A stretch of DNA of 64,000 nucleotides, from contig CP099863.1 in NCBI GenBank assembly GCA_024134725.1, forward strand, positions 2,103,501 to 2,167,500, read 5' to 3'. Position 1 is the first letter of the stretch, and every line of letters begins with the position of its first letter. The notes beneath the pieces are model-generated. The model was not told the DNA's origin. It saw only the letters and a program-made list of their open reading frames with translations, and did not search any database. The translations under genes and the position numbers were made by a program. Shown here in pieces: positions 9,123 through 17,718 of this stretch. This DNA comes from Bacillus sp. 1780r2a1. GTDB lineage: Bacteria; Bacillota; Bacilli; Bacillales; Bacillaceae_H.

Positions 9123-10229
9123 TTGAAGAGGCTACGTCATATTATCATAAGTTTGGTCTTGCTATTTACGATTGCTCCTTGGTTTCCTGCTTCTATTGCA
9201 TCTGCATATGATGGACAAACTCTAGACACTGGAATCTACTGGTTCGGATCAGGAAATGTTTCACAAAAATTTATTGCTGGACAATCCAATTCTTACTTTA
9301 ACGCAAGCAAGCCTACTATCATCTATATTCACGGATGGCAAAAAGACACCACTGCGTCTCTATTCCGTGAAACATTCAACCCAAAACGAAATGATGCAAC
9401 AAATGGTCCAGATGTGAACACTGTGAACTACTGGGTTTCCAAAGGGTGGAACATTGGTATTTTCTATTGGAACCAACTCGCTGATGAAGGCGAAGTAAAA
9501 GACGCAGAGGCTAAAATTTGGACAACTTCCGGACCACAGGGTATGCGCTGGCGTAAGAAAGACGGTACATACAGCACAGCTGGCGCACCGACAGTTTCAG
9601 CAGCGCAATTGTTTGTGAATACATACAAACAAGCAATGCAAGGCTTTACAGGTAGCGAAGTTCGTTTTGCAGGACATTCGCTTGGAAACCAAATGGTTAC
9701 GAACAGTGCAAAACTGATTAGCGACCAGGTAGATGGAGGAACGATTGCTACAAATCTCAGGCCGAAGCGCGTGGCTCTTCTCGACCCTTTTTGGTCACAA
9801 GACTCCAAAAGCTACTTAGGAGGTAAATGGACTGGCGAAATCTCCCGTCAATACGTAACCCATCTAAAAGCAAAAGGAGTGGTATTCGAACAATATAAGT
9901 CGAGCGCTATCACGGATGTTGGCATTGGCGACAGTAATAAAGGCATGATTCAGCTAACCGCATTCGCTGAGTTGAAACCTTGGTATATTTCAGTTACTGA
10001 TCAAGGTGGAAAGCATGGCGCAGCGCGAGATTGGTACTTCTATTCTATGGGCTTCACCGCACCTGCTGAAATTAAAAATGGCGCTACTACTGGTCTTGAT
10101 GGCCCTTCCGCAGCCACGTCCACGACTCGTGTACAAACGATGATGAACTCGAGCAACCGGTGGTATCAGGATGCAGGTCAAAACACTGCTAATCCATCCG
10201 ATGATAAGTTTGAAGTAATAGCACGTTAA
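9123..10229 (+). CDS. Secreted lipase-like alpha/beta hydrolase
   Basis: The 368-residue precursor starts with a signal peptide (KRLRHIIISLVLLF, cleavage near SIASA). The alpha/beta hydrolase core shows an oxyanion strand (TIIYIHGWQ, about residue 70), the nucleophile elbow GHSLG (about residue 185) and a following LLDP strand likely to carry the acid Asp, with a later His (about 300) as candidate third triad member. It probably hydrolyses esters outside the cell. I choose TTG at 9123, 8 bases after GGAGG; the longer reading from TTG at 9108 would start inside the ribosome binding site. It is monocistronic, with a hairpin 20 bases after the stop. Confidence 0.83.
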   Translation: MKRLRHIIISLVLLFTIAPWFPASIASAYDGQTLDTGIYWFGSGNVSQKFIAGQSNSYFNASKPTIIYIHGWQKDTTASLFRETFNPKRNDATNGPDVNTVNYWVSKGWNIGIFYWNQLADEGEVKDAEAKIWTTSGPQGMRWRKKDGTYSTAGAPTVSAAQLFVNTYKQAMQGFTGSEVRFAGHSLGNQMVTNSAKLISDQVDGGTIATNLRPKRVALLDPFWSQDSKSYLGGKWTGEISRQYVTHLKAKGVVFEQYKSSAITDVGIGDSNKGMIQLTAFAELKPWYISVTDQGGKHGAARDWYFYSMGFTAPAEIKNGATTGLDGPSAATSTTRVQTMMNSSNRWYQDAGQNTANPSDDKFEVIAR

Positions 10230-10248
10230 GATACATTATATATAAGAG

Positions 10249-10275
10249 AATAAGGATCCTAATTGGGTCCTTATT
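10249..10275 (+). terminator. Terminator after secreted hydrolase
   Basis: AATAAGGA pairs with TCCTTATT across a short loop, followed by a weak T-rich stretch. It lies 20 bases after the hydrolase stop codon. Confidence 0.6.
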
Positions 10276-10588
10276 CATTTAATAATAAAAGAGGAAATTG
10301 TTTTACCTTTAGACCTCTATGAAATATGATTGATTCGTGCAAATCGAAAGCACCCACCAGCTTTTCTTAAACATAGATATAATCATATTTCTTTCTTCAG
10401 ACTGATTAAAATTCTAGATGAACTACACCTTCTATTAAAGAAGATACAACGATATTCAACTCTAAATATACTAGAAGACTTAGTAAGTAGATTTTACTTT
10501 GCAAAGTCAAAAAGTAAATATCAAACAAGAAAAATTTATAGTCCTTGGTGTAGCAGTTGATCAATAGATATCAAAAGACACATTTTAT
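10276..10588. other. Intergenic region, nothing recognised
   Basis: About 310 bases between two convergent genes. One plus-strand frame stays open for 76 codons, but it lacks a ribosome binding site and any recognisable motif, so I do not call it a gene. Confidence 0.4.
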
Positions 10589-11704
10589 CTATGCTTCTTC
10601 CCTTTCACTTTTCCACCACTCGTTCACGCTGCTTGCTTTTTCACCACGAAGCAAAACCGTCTCTCCAAGCTCTGGAACAAGCAAGTTCACGTCTTTTTCT
10701 TTTGCTTTTTGAATGGCTCGTTCAATTGGATCCGTCCAGCTATGATACGCGAGGGTAAATGCCCCCCAGTGAATGAGCATCATCGTTTCACCTTTTACAT
10801 CAAGATGTGCTTGCACCGACTCTTCTGGTTTCATGTGAACCCACGACCAGCGCGCATCATACTGTCCGCCTTCCATCAGCGTTAAGGTAAACGGACCGTA
10901 TTTTTCTCCTACTTCTTTAAAATGAGTATCGTATCCACCGTCACCGCTCGTATAAAAGCGCGTGTTTTTACCAAGGATAACCCAGCCACCCCAAAGTGTG
11001 GAATCACGGTTCAATACGCCTCTTCCAGAGAAATGCTTAGAAGGAGTAAAAGCTAGTGTTATACCTCCTGATTCTACCTCGTCCCACCAGTTCAGCTCAG
11101 TAATGCTGTGTGAAGAAAAGCCCCATTTCATTAAGTGAGCGCCTACACCAAGCGGCACAAAAAAGTGCTTTACTTTGTGCTTAAGCTTTTTAATCGACGA
11201 ATAATCAAGGTGGTCATAATGATCATGCGTTAATAAAACTGCATCAATCGGTGGCATTTCATCAATGATATGTAAAATATCTTGGCTATAGCGCTTGCTT
11301 CCAATGAAGGATACAGGCGAAGCTGTAGAACCAAGCATGGGGTCAATAAGAAGTTTTTTATTGTCAATGCTTAGTAAAAAAGCTGAATGACCAAACCAAG
11401 TAAGACTATCTTCCTTACTTTTCACCTTTTCCCAGTCAATCTTTTTCATAGAAAGCTGGTTTCTTGGACTTCGCTCCTGCTTTTTGTTCATAGAATCTTT
11501 GATAAAAGACAGAATGTCAGCTGCGCTCATTTTCATGTTAGTAGGCACCATGTTTTTAAACTTGCCATTTTCATAATGAGGAAACCGTTCATAGGCTTCT
11601 TTTTGTAATTTGGTTGGGTTTGCCCCGAACGTTGGATGAACATTAATAAACAGCACAACACCAAAGGTTAATAAAATTAGAAATAATAATACGTATGACA
11701 TCAT
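10589..11704 (-). CDS. MBL-fold metallohydrolase (NAPE-PLD-like)
   Basis: The 371-residue protein has an N-terminal membrane anchor (about residues 2-25) and a metallo-beta-lactamase-fold domain. The zinc motif HDHYDH is at about residue 160, preceded by SLTWFGHSAFLL and LLIDPMLG, with further metal candidates in TSGDGGYD and LIHWGAF. This arrangement resembles UlaG/NAPE-phospholipase D-like phosphodiesterases. The active site would face outside the membrane if the anchor is type II; substrate unknown. Two adjacent ATG codons follow GGAGG at 6 and 9 bases and either could be used. It lies downstream of the DinB gene on the same strand with a 213-base gap. Confidence 0.83.
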   Translation of the reverse strand: MMSYVLLFLILLTFGVVLFINVHPTFGANPTKLQKEAYERFPHYENGKFKNMVPTNMKMSAADILSFIKDSMNKKQERSPRNQLSMKKIDWEKVKSKEDSLTWFGHSAFLLSIDNKKLLIDPMLGSTASPVSFIGSKRYSQDILHIIDEMPPIDAVLLTHDHYDHLDYSSIKKLKHKVKHFFVPLGVGAHLMKWGFSSHSITELNWWDEVESGGITLAFTPSKHFSGRGVLNRDSTLWGGWVILGKNTRFYTSGDGGYDTHFKEVGEKYGPFTLTLMEGGQYDARWSWVHMKPEESVQAHLDVKGETMMLIHWGAFTLAYHSWTDPIERAIQKAKEKDVNLLVPELGETVLLRGEKASSVNEWWKSEREEA

Positions 11705-11917
11705 TGTCTGCCTCCATTAGTAAGCCAAATAGGTTGTGAACCTATTATAGATGGAATATTAATGAAGAAGCAATTTATCTTCCTTGTAGCAAGAAGAAAT
11801 TTACATATGGCTTTGTTTTTTAGCAATATATTCCCTATATTTCCAAATGAGTTTACAGTTAAACCAGTGAGGAGCCAACCGAATAAAGCGAGCGGAATAA
11901 CAAGCAACTACCGCATT

Positions 11918-12403
11918 TCACTCTAACACCAAAATATCCGTATTTTCAGGGGTGTAACCCAGCAGCCGTAGCATAATCACAATTTGTCCTTTATGATGAA
12001 ATTCATGAGTGATGGAATGAATTAGTAGTTGGCGAGGTGTCTTTCTTACCACTTCACTAGTAGTTTTCCAAGAAGGCTCTCTTTCGATAAGCTCATCAAA
12101 TGTATCTGTGGCATTTCTGATTACTTCTTCTACATATCTATCAGCCTCTTGAAAATAACGTTCAATATCCTCTACTCGCATAGTGTGAATAGCTTCTTTC
12201 GTTAGTAGCGGTGAGGATGTTTTTAAAAGCACAAAAGAACCCAACCATGCATGGTAGCACCCAGCTACATGAACTAAAGAGTCTCTGATGCTTTGAAATC
12301 CAAATTCAAACTCTTTCCTAAATTCAGCTTCGTTTAGTTCTTTACATTGATCCAATAAAATCTGCCGCGTTTTCTTTACCCACTCGTATTCTATTTCCGA
12401 CAA
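11918..12403 (-). CDS. DinB-family protein
   Basis: This 161-residue protein has the four-helix DinB/YfiT layout. Candidate metal-ligand histidines occur in VHVAGCYHAW (about residues 46-53) and in HEFHHKGQIV (about 135-144), the position where family members bind a divalent metal. Relatives include thiol S-transferases and damage-inducible proteins, but the role of this one is unknown. The start follows AGAGGTGAGG. Confidence 0.82.
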   Translation of the reverse strand: MSEIEYEWVKKTRQILLDQCKELNEAEFRKEFEFGFQSIRDSLVHVAGCYHAWLGSFVLLKTSSPLLTKEAIHTMRVEDIERYFQEADRYVEEVIRNATDTFDELIEREPSWKTTSEVVRKTPRQLLIHSITHEFHHKGQIVIMLRLLGYTPENTDILVLE

Positions 12404-12571
12404 AACCTCACCTCTTTAGTAAATTGTATAATTTATCCTTACTATACACTAATTTGAAATAATTAAAAGGTCTATTAAGTTAGCACTAATTATATGTAAA
12501 ATATAGAAAATATGTTATTATATAGTTATTATTTTCTTAAATAACATGTTGTGTAGGAGTTGTAAAGCACT

Positions 12572-12700
12572 ATGATTTTTTTAATATTTGGGTTTCTCGC
12601 AATTATGGTCACTTTATTTTCAATAGAATCAAACCTGCGAAAAACAGTAAAACAAAATGATAGGATGATTGAATTGCTTGAAAAGCAGAATAGAGAATGA
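12572..12700 (+). CDS. Small membrane protein, 42 residues
   Basis: A short ORF encodes one hydrophobic N-terminal helix (MIFLIFGFLAIMVTLFSI) and a charged coiled-coil-like tail (KTVKQNDRMIELLEKQN). AGGAG lies 12 bases upstream of the ATG, a little far. A hairpin terminator begins 5 bases after the stop, which supports a real transcription unit. Many Bacillus small membrane proteins have this form; function unknown. Confidence 0.6.
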   Translation: MIFLIFGFLAIMVTLFSIESNLRKTVKQNDRMIELLEKQNRE

Positions 12701-12704
12701 AAAA

Positions 12705-12728
12705 AGCCGCTAGTCGAAACTCGCGGCT
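12705..12728. terminator. Terminator between small membrane protein and DoxX gene
   Basis: AGCCGCTAG pairs with CTCGCGGCT with one mismatch. It follows an A-run on one side and can serve the convergent genes on both strands. Confidence 0.65.
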
Positions 12729-12746
12729 AACATTGCATATTAATGT

Positions 12747-13103
12747 TTATAAAAACGGTATGGAATCAAAATTCAGTACAAATACTACTACCGCTAGTGC
12801 TAAGAGAATAATAGGAACAACCACTTTTGAAAACGAATCTTTTGCACGAATTAAATGCGTATAGATTGCACCCAGCATCGTTACGCCCAATACAAACGCA
12901 CCGATTGCGGAAAGACTTTCATACCAAACTCCCCACACGATAACAATAGCTCCAACTACTTCTACAAATCCTGTGAATTTTCGGAACCCACTCGAAAAGC
13001 CATACCGCTCAAACTCACTAACCATGTCCTGAGAATAAAACTTCATGAAACCAAAAAATAAAAAGCCAACTCCCAAAATAAACTGCAGTACCGTTGATAG
13101 CAT
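12747..13103 (-). CDS. DoxX-family membrane protein
   Basis: The 118-residue protein has four predicted membrane helices and DoxX-family features: a first helix ending GFLFFGFMKF, then FVEVVGAIVIVWGVW and VTMLGAIYTHL. DoxX proteins are small inner-membrane proteins, some linked to redox or thiol stress. I choose ATG at 13103, 9 bases after AAGGAG, over GTG at 13109. It is a single gene. Confidence 0.8.
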   Translation of the reverse strand: MLSTVLQFILGVGFLFFGFMKFYSQDMVSEFERYGFSSGFRKFTGFVEVVGAIVIVWGVWYESLSAIGAFVLGVTMLGAIYTHLIRAKDSFSKVVVPIILLALAVVVFVLNFDSIPFL

Positions 13104-13342
13104 AACCACTCACTCCTTCTCCATTTTAAGTCAAAGCCTAAAACTTTTTGAAAAGAGCTTTTCAGCGTAGTAAGCATCAGATCCTATAAAGTAAGAATAA
13201 AGACAGAAGCTACTTGTAAAAGTAAATCTTCTTAGTTGCATTATATGACTAAATTGTTAGAACAATGTGTATGAGGGCTTGGTCTTTTTAAATAGATTTT
13301 CTGCTATATAAGCTGACAACTAGATAAATTTTACTTTATATT

Positions 13343-13582
13343 TTAGTGACTATAATCAAGTTTGTAAAAAAAACACACAGTTAACAGCTGAAACAATAAT
13401 ACTTTATACCTTTTTCTTTTTCTTAGGGAATATTTTTCTAACAAACTTACTGTCATTGGCGTATGTTCAGGTTGAGAGTTAACTCTTTCTAAAAACCATT
13501 CATATTTTTGGATTATTTCATCGGTTAAAAGTTCTGTGTTTTTCGTTCTACTTTTATAGTTAAGCTTTGCTAATTTTTGAGG
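13343..13582 (-). pseudogene. Possible 5'-truncated gene remnant
   Basis: One minus-strand frame is open for 79 codons and reads like a soluble charged protein (KSRTKNTELLTDEIIQKYEW, then PMTVSLLEKYSLRKRKRYKV). It has no start codon or ribosome binding site after an in-frame stop at its 5' end. The amino-acid composition looks coding, so I regard it as a tail of a lost gene. Family not recognised. Confidence 0.35.
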
Positions 13583-13587
13583 TAACT

Positions 13588-13625
13588 AAAGCCTACTATC
13601 TCGCTTACAATACCAAGTAGGCTTT
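13588..13625. terminator. Hairpin AAAGCCTACT / AGTAGGCTTT
   Basis: A 10-base perfect stem with an 18-base loop, followed by T-rich sequence on the plus strand. It lies just upstream of the possible remnant on the minus strand. Confidence 0.4.
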
Positions 13626-13713
13626 CTTATATTTAGATTTCCTTAACGTTGTAAATCCGCACTTTTCTGACGCTACCCCATCTTAAACATTTATAAAAGA
13701 GTAAAAACTTTCA

Positions 13714-14712
13714 TTAATTATCAGGTAACTCTTTACGATCATCCGCCTCTGGTAGTTTTTCTATCCACCCTTTTTTAATCATAATTCTCCCAAAAGATGA
13801 GATCGTTTTCAAATCCCGAAAAATAGAGGCGTCACAATGTCCAGCTACATCTATCCTCATACTTGTTACCATAGCTGCAGCATAATACGTGGCGGCTAAA
13901 TTAAATAAAAATCCAGTATGAAACACCATTAATTTATCTGAAAAAGGAGCTACATCAGAATTTGTAATTTCATTGTCTAATAATTGGGGAGGTTTAAGAT
14001 TTTCATCCTGAAGGATAGAAGAGAAAATATTTATATTTTTATTAACTGTATGTAAACAATTATCCATAAATTTATGAATGTCTTTATCTTTAATTACTTG
14101 TTTAAATCCAATGACGAGAGCCTTAGCTGCAATGCTCTTTTTTAGATTAAAAAAAATATTTCCTGCTTCCATTGAATTTAAAGGTCGTTTATCTCCGAAT
14201 AAATCCATAACATATCCTATCTCTGTAACTGATTGACTCCTTTGAGATGTAGAAAAATAGGGAGATCGTTGATAAATACCTTTGGATAAAAGGATTTCGA
14301 TCGACTTATTATAAATCTCCATAGCATCAATGTTGCATTGGAAATAGTGATCTCGTATATCTTTTCTGGCCGACACACTAAAAGATATACTATATCCAGC
14401 TAACCCGTGCATTGTCATCTCATGCATGTAGCCTAACCAAAAAACATCTGTAAACAGAGGAGGTGCATCTGCATTTACATCTTTTTCAGTAAATCCTTTC
14501 GGTGGCTCCAGCTTTTCAGATTTAAAAATATTTCTAAGCACTTTTAAATGCTTTTCGGATATATCTAGGGTAAATTCGTATAGAGAATAAATTTCAGGGT
14601 CCTTAACCGTTGCCAACACGTATTTGCTAATACAAACAGCCATTGTATCTTGAATATATTGTGTCCATAAACTTGTAATTTCTGAGGACGTTAATCTCAT
14701 TTTATTATCCAA
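13714..14712 (-). CDS. DUF3231 family protein
   Basis: The 332-residue protein has two repeats of a helical domain (residues about 5-165 and 175-325), each with the pattern seen in DUF3231 proteins of Bacilli: LTSSEITSLWTQYIQDT, then a PPKGFTEKDV- or PPQLLDNEIT-type loop before the later helices. The fold is ferritin-like but the function is unknown. The start is TTG at 14712, 8 bases after GGGAGG, giving MDNKMRLT. Confidence 0.8.
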   Translation of the reverse strand: MDNKMRLTSSEITSLWTQYIQDTMAVCISKYVLATVKDPEIYSLYEFTLDISEKHLKVLRNIFKSEKLEPPKGFTEKDVNADAPPLFTDVFWLGYMHEMTMHGLAGYSISFSVSARKDIRDHYFQCNIDAMEIYNKSIEILLSKGIYQRSPYFSTSQRSQSVTEIGYVMDLFGDKRPLNSMEAGNIFFNLKKSIAAKALVIGFKQVIKDKDIHKFMDNCLHTVNKNINIFSSILQDENLKPPQLLDNEITNSDVAPFSDKLMVFHTGFLFNLAATYYAAAMVTSMRIDVAGHCDASIFRDLKTISSFGRIMIKKGWIEKLPEADDRKELPDN

Positions 14713-14953
14713 ACCTGTTACCTCCCATACTATATAAACTTATAGTATTGTGCCCCAAATCCTTACATTTAACATGATTTTTATATTCATAACAAAGGCC
14801 AACATTGTTAATTTGGCATCTAACTGGAGTTTTAAAGTCTTGTAATAGATTTGAATTTATCATCTGTAAAAGTATACTTTTACAGAATCTTTATTTGATG
14901 TTTGATTGTCCTTATATGATAATCTTAAGAGAATGAGAAAAGGATGGTAAACA

Positions 14954-15412
14954 ATGAACTTTAAATATACAGTTTGTTTTATTAAACGAGACAATAAAAT
15001 CCTTATGTTAAATCGAGAAAAAGAACCTATTATGGGGATATGGAATGGAGTTGGAGGTAAAATAGAGAAAAATGAATCTCCTGAACAATCTGCGCTCCGT
15101 GAAGTTTGGGAAGAAACAACTATTCAATTGAGTGGTTTTATATCTCAAGGAGTTGTAACGTGGTTAACTCCTGAAGGTAAAGTAGATGGAATACACGTTT
15201 TTCTTGGAGAATTAGACACCCTTTTTACATATGATACACCAATAAAAACTCGAGAAGGCATTTTAGATTGGAAAGATATTGATTGGATTTTAAACCCTAA
15301 TAATCTTGGCATACCAGAAAAAATCCCACACTACTTACCAACATTACTAGCTCATAAAGGAAATCATTTATTTACATACAGTCAAAATAAAATGGTCCAT
15401 CAAAAATTATAA
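14954..15412 (+). CDS. Nudix hydrolase (MutT-like)
   Basis: The 152-residue protein carries the full Nudix box GX5EX7REUXEEXGU-like motif from GGKIEKNESPEQSALREVWE to EETTIQL (residues about 34-58), with REVWEE supplying the metal-binding glutamates. The final box Gly is replaced by Thr (EETTIQL). Members hydrolyse nucleoside diphosphates linked to another group; the N terminus (KYTVCFIKRDNKILMLNREK) is like 8-oxo-dGTP phosphatases. AAAAGGATGG precedes the ATG. A strong terminator follows 120 bases after the stop. Confidence 0.87.
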   Translation: MNFKYTVCFIKRDNKILMLNREKEPIMGIWNGVGGKIEKNESPEQSALREVWEETTIQLSGFISQGVVTWLTPEGKVDGIHVFLGELDTLFTYDTPIKTREGILDWKDIDWILNPNNLGIPEKIPHYLPTLLAHKGNHLFTYSQNKMVHQKL

Positions 15413-15532
15413 CTACTATAGAAACCAGTTGACGTAATGTGGGTTCTAGGTAGCACTTTAATCTAATAATTCCATTTCCTTTTCCTACAGTAACCATTGG
15501 AAAAACAATTAAATCTATGCCAACTCAAAAAG

Positions 15533-15566
15533 AAAAAGCCTGTATCTAAAAAGATACAGGCTTTTT
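15533..15566 (+). terminator. Strong terminator
   Basis: A perfect 15-base stem (AAAAAGCCTGTATCT) with an AAAA loop and T-run. It is downstream of the Nudix gene and could act in both directions. Confidence 0.85.
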
Positions 15567-15916
15567 CGCGTACTGTTTAGGAATTTATTGGCCCTTGTGA
15601 GCCTCTTTCGTTACGTATATCGATTCATAACCAAAGTGCCTTGTGCAAAATACGAATATCTACTTTTAATTTGAGGTAATACGTTTGTTGAAGTCGCTGT
15701 TATTTCTTTCAAAACGAATCAGTCCCTTCTTAATTAAGTATTTACCTTTTCATAACATCCAATAGTAATAATATTGGTGTCATATTATATATGTACCACA
15801 TGTTTTAAAATTGAAACGTTAATCTACAAATTCTTTTGAATTTTTCCTTTCTTAATGAAAGGGCTCATTGATATTAAAAGGTGAATAACAGAATGAAAAA
15901 TCACTCGGTTTATCTG
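15567..15916. other. Intergenic region, nothing recognised
   Basis: About 350 AT-rich bases downstream of the Lrp-type regulator. I see no gene, repeat or convincing hairpin. Confidence 0.4.
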
Positions 15917-16387
15917 TTATGATAAATTCTTATTTAATGCTTCGGAAAAATTCTCGTCAATTTGAATTTCGGAAAAAATAAAATAAGTAACTGTATGAGT
16001 AAAAGCGGAAATTGAATCAATAAATTCTTCTATTTCTTTCATAGATAAAGCAGTTAATTTAATAATATAGCACGCTTTTCCTGCAATACGGTAACAAAAA
16101 ACAGCGTTCGCACAATTCTGTATAGCAGATTTAAAGCGATCATATTCAGCGTGTTTTAAAGTAATTTCAATTAAGCATTGTATAGTTAATCCCATTTTCT
16201 CTCGGTTAACTTTTAAAGTGTATCCTTCTATAATTCCTTCGTTTTCTAGACGTCTTACTCTTTCTGTTACAGAAGGTGAAGATAAATTAACACGCTTAGA
16301 TAGTTCACACATAGATAACCGTGCATCTTTGCTAAGTTCATCAATTATTTTTATATCTACATGATCTATTTTCATATTAAATATCAT
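15917..16387 (-). CDS. Lrp/AsnC-family transcriptional regulator
   Basis: The 156-residue protein has an N-terminal AsnC helix-turn-helix (IIDELSKDARLSMCELSKRVNLSSPSVTERVRRLENEGII, about residues 13-53) and a C-terminal RAM ligand-binding domain. These regulators sense amino acids. It is divergent from an EamA-type exporter with a short shared promoter gap, an arrangement common for Lrp-type regulators controlling amino-acid exporters. ATG at 16387 has a close AAAAAGG; ATG at 16375 is an alternative start. Confidence 0.9.
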   Translation of the reverse strand: MIFNMKIDHVDIKIIDELSKDARLSMCELSKRVNLSSPSVTERVRRLENEGIIEGYTLKVNREKMGLTIQCLIEITLKHAEYDRFKSAIQNCANAVFCYRIAGKACYIIKLTALSMKEIEEFIDSISAFTHTVTYFIFSEIQIDENFSEALNKNLS

Positions 16388-16567
16388 CCTGCCTTTTTCT
16401 TTCTAAATTTAAAATATATTCTTATATTCTATAACATATATAAAGCAAAATTTTTAATTTTTACATTAAAATAATAACGGACTCCAAAAATTAATCAATG
16501 GGAGATGAGAAAGAAATTATATATTGTTTTATACAAGATACTAGTGGATATAGAAAGGATGTTTAGC

Positions 16568-17494
16568 TTGAAAGAAGAAGTATTAGGTCATTTAGTAGCA
16601 GTTATAACCATAATTATTTGGGGAGCAACATATGTTTCAACTAAACTTTTGCTAGTCTATCTTAGCCCTATAGAAATTCTATTTTATCGATTTTTACTAG
16701 CCTATTTAGTTTTATTGTTAATTTATCCAAAGTTTAAAACATCAACGAACATAAGGGAAGAATTTCTGTTTCTGGGTGCTGGCTTTACTGGTGGAATGTT
16801 GTTTTTTCTTATAGAAAACATTGCTTTAAAATATACAACAGCTGCAAATGTAGGATTATTAGTATCTATATCACCTATATTGACAGCCCTTATGGCTTAT
16901 TATTTTATAGGAGTAGAAAAATTAAGCAAAAAGTTTTTACTAGGATCCATCCTCGCCATAGTAGGAGTATTTTTAGTAATATTTAATGGAGAATTTAACC
17001 TTCAATTGAATATTTTTGGCGATGTATTAGCCCTACTAGCTGCTATTGTTTGGGCTTGTTATTCAATTATCTTAAGAAAAATCGGTAAAACACATAACTA
17101 TTTATATGTTACGAGAAAAACCTTTTTCTATGGATTAGTAACTCTTTTACCTATTCTATATATATATGGGACAGAGTTTAAAATTGAAAAGTTACTGAGT
17201 TATAGTGTACTACCAAACATTTTATACCTAAGCTTAGGAGCTTCTTTACTTGGTTTTATTATGTGGAACATAGCAATTAATCGCCTTGGTGTAGTAAAGG
17301 CAAGTACTTCTATTTATTTAGTGCCATTTATTACAATAGTTATAGCTAGAATCATATTAAATGAAAAACTAAGTCACTTTTCACTCCTCGGAGGAGTTTT
17401 AATCCTAATGGGCTTATATATAACCGAGTACGGGTTCAATAAAATAAGAATACCTAATAATTTAAAAAATAAAGCTTTTCGTGAAAAATTATAG
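16568..17494 (+). CDS. EamA/DMT-family transporter
   Basis: About 308 residues with ten predicted membrane helices and two EamA repeats. WGATYVSTKLLL at the first helix and a second repeat starting LALLAAIVWACYSIILRK are typical of the drug/metabolite transporter family. It is probably an exporter, likely of an amino acid given the divergent Lrp-type regulator. I choose TTG at 16568, 8 bases after AAAGGA. The ATG at 16559 overlaps that site and the ATG at 16505 has none. Confidence 0.86.
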   Translation: MKEEVLGHLVAVITIIIWGATYVSTKLLLVYLSPIEILFYRFLLAYLVLLLIYPKFKTSTNIREEFLFLGAGFTGGMLFFLIENIALKYTTAANVGLLVSISPILTALMAYYFIGVEKLSKKFLLGSILAIVGVFLVIFNGEFNLQLNIFGDVLALLAAIVWACYSIILRKIGKTHNYLYVTRKTFFYGLVTLLPILYIYGTEFKIEKLLSYSVLPNILYLSLGASLLGFIMWNIAINRLGVVKASTSIYLVPFITIVIARIILNEKLSHFSLLGGVLILMGLYITEYGFNKIRIPNNLKNKAFREKL

Positions 17495-17607
17495 AGTTGG
17501 ACTTGGTAAAATCGCTTTTCCATATGGACACTTTTGTTTTGATCCAACAGTTACGTATACAATCGTTTTAACAAAGTAACTGATCATGCTTATCCTTTCC
17601 TAAAATG

Positions 17608-17655
17608 AATAAAGGCACCAATTCCTGCTTGAAAGTAGAATCTGGCGCCTTTATT
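17608..17655 (+). terminator. Terminator after EamA transporter
   Basis: AATAAAGGCACCA pairs with TGGCGCCTTTATT (one mismatch) across a 22-base loop, followed by T-rich sequence. Confidence 0.65.
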
Positions 17656-17718
17656 TATTTCTAGAAATTTTTAAATTTTTTTGATTCCTATGAACGTATA
17701 ACTAACAAAATACCGGGT

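Larger units (their letters stand above)
13104..13713. other. Intergenic region with gene remnant and hairpin
   Basis: About 600 bases without an intact gene. It holds the possible remnant at 13343-13582, a hairpin at 13588-13625, and at 13668-13679 the 12-mer TGACGCTACCCC. That 12-mer recurs inverted at 23451-23462 and may be an insertion-sequence end. Confidence 0.45.

Noticed and set aside
10330-10560. 76-codon plus-strand frame in an intergenic region
   Set aside because: No ribosome binding site, odd composition and no recognisable motif.
11701-11907. 68-codon minus-strand hydrophobic frame between DinB and MBL genes
   Set aside because: It starts with TTG and lacks a clear ribosome binding site. 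The hydrophobic N-terminal part is suggestive but the rest looks non-coding.
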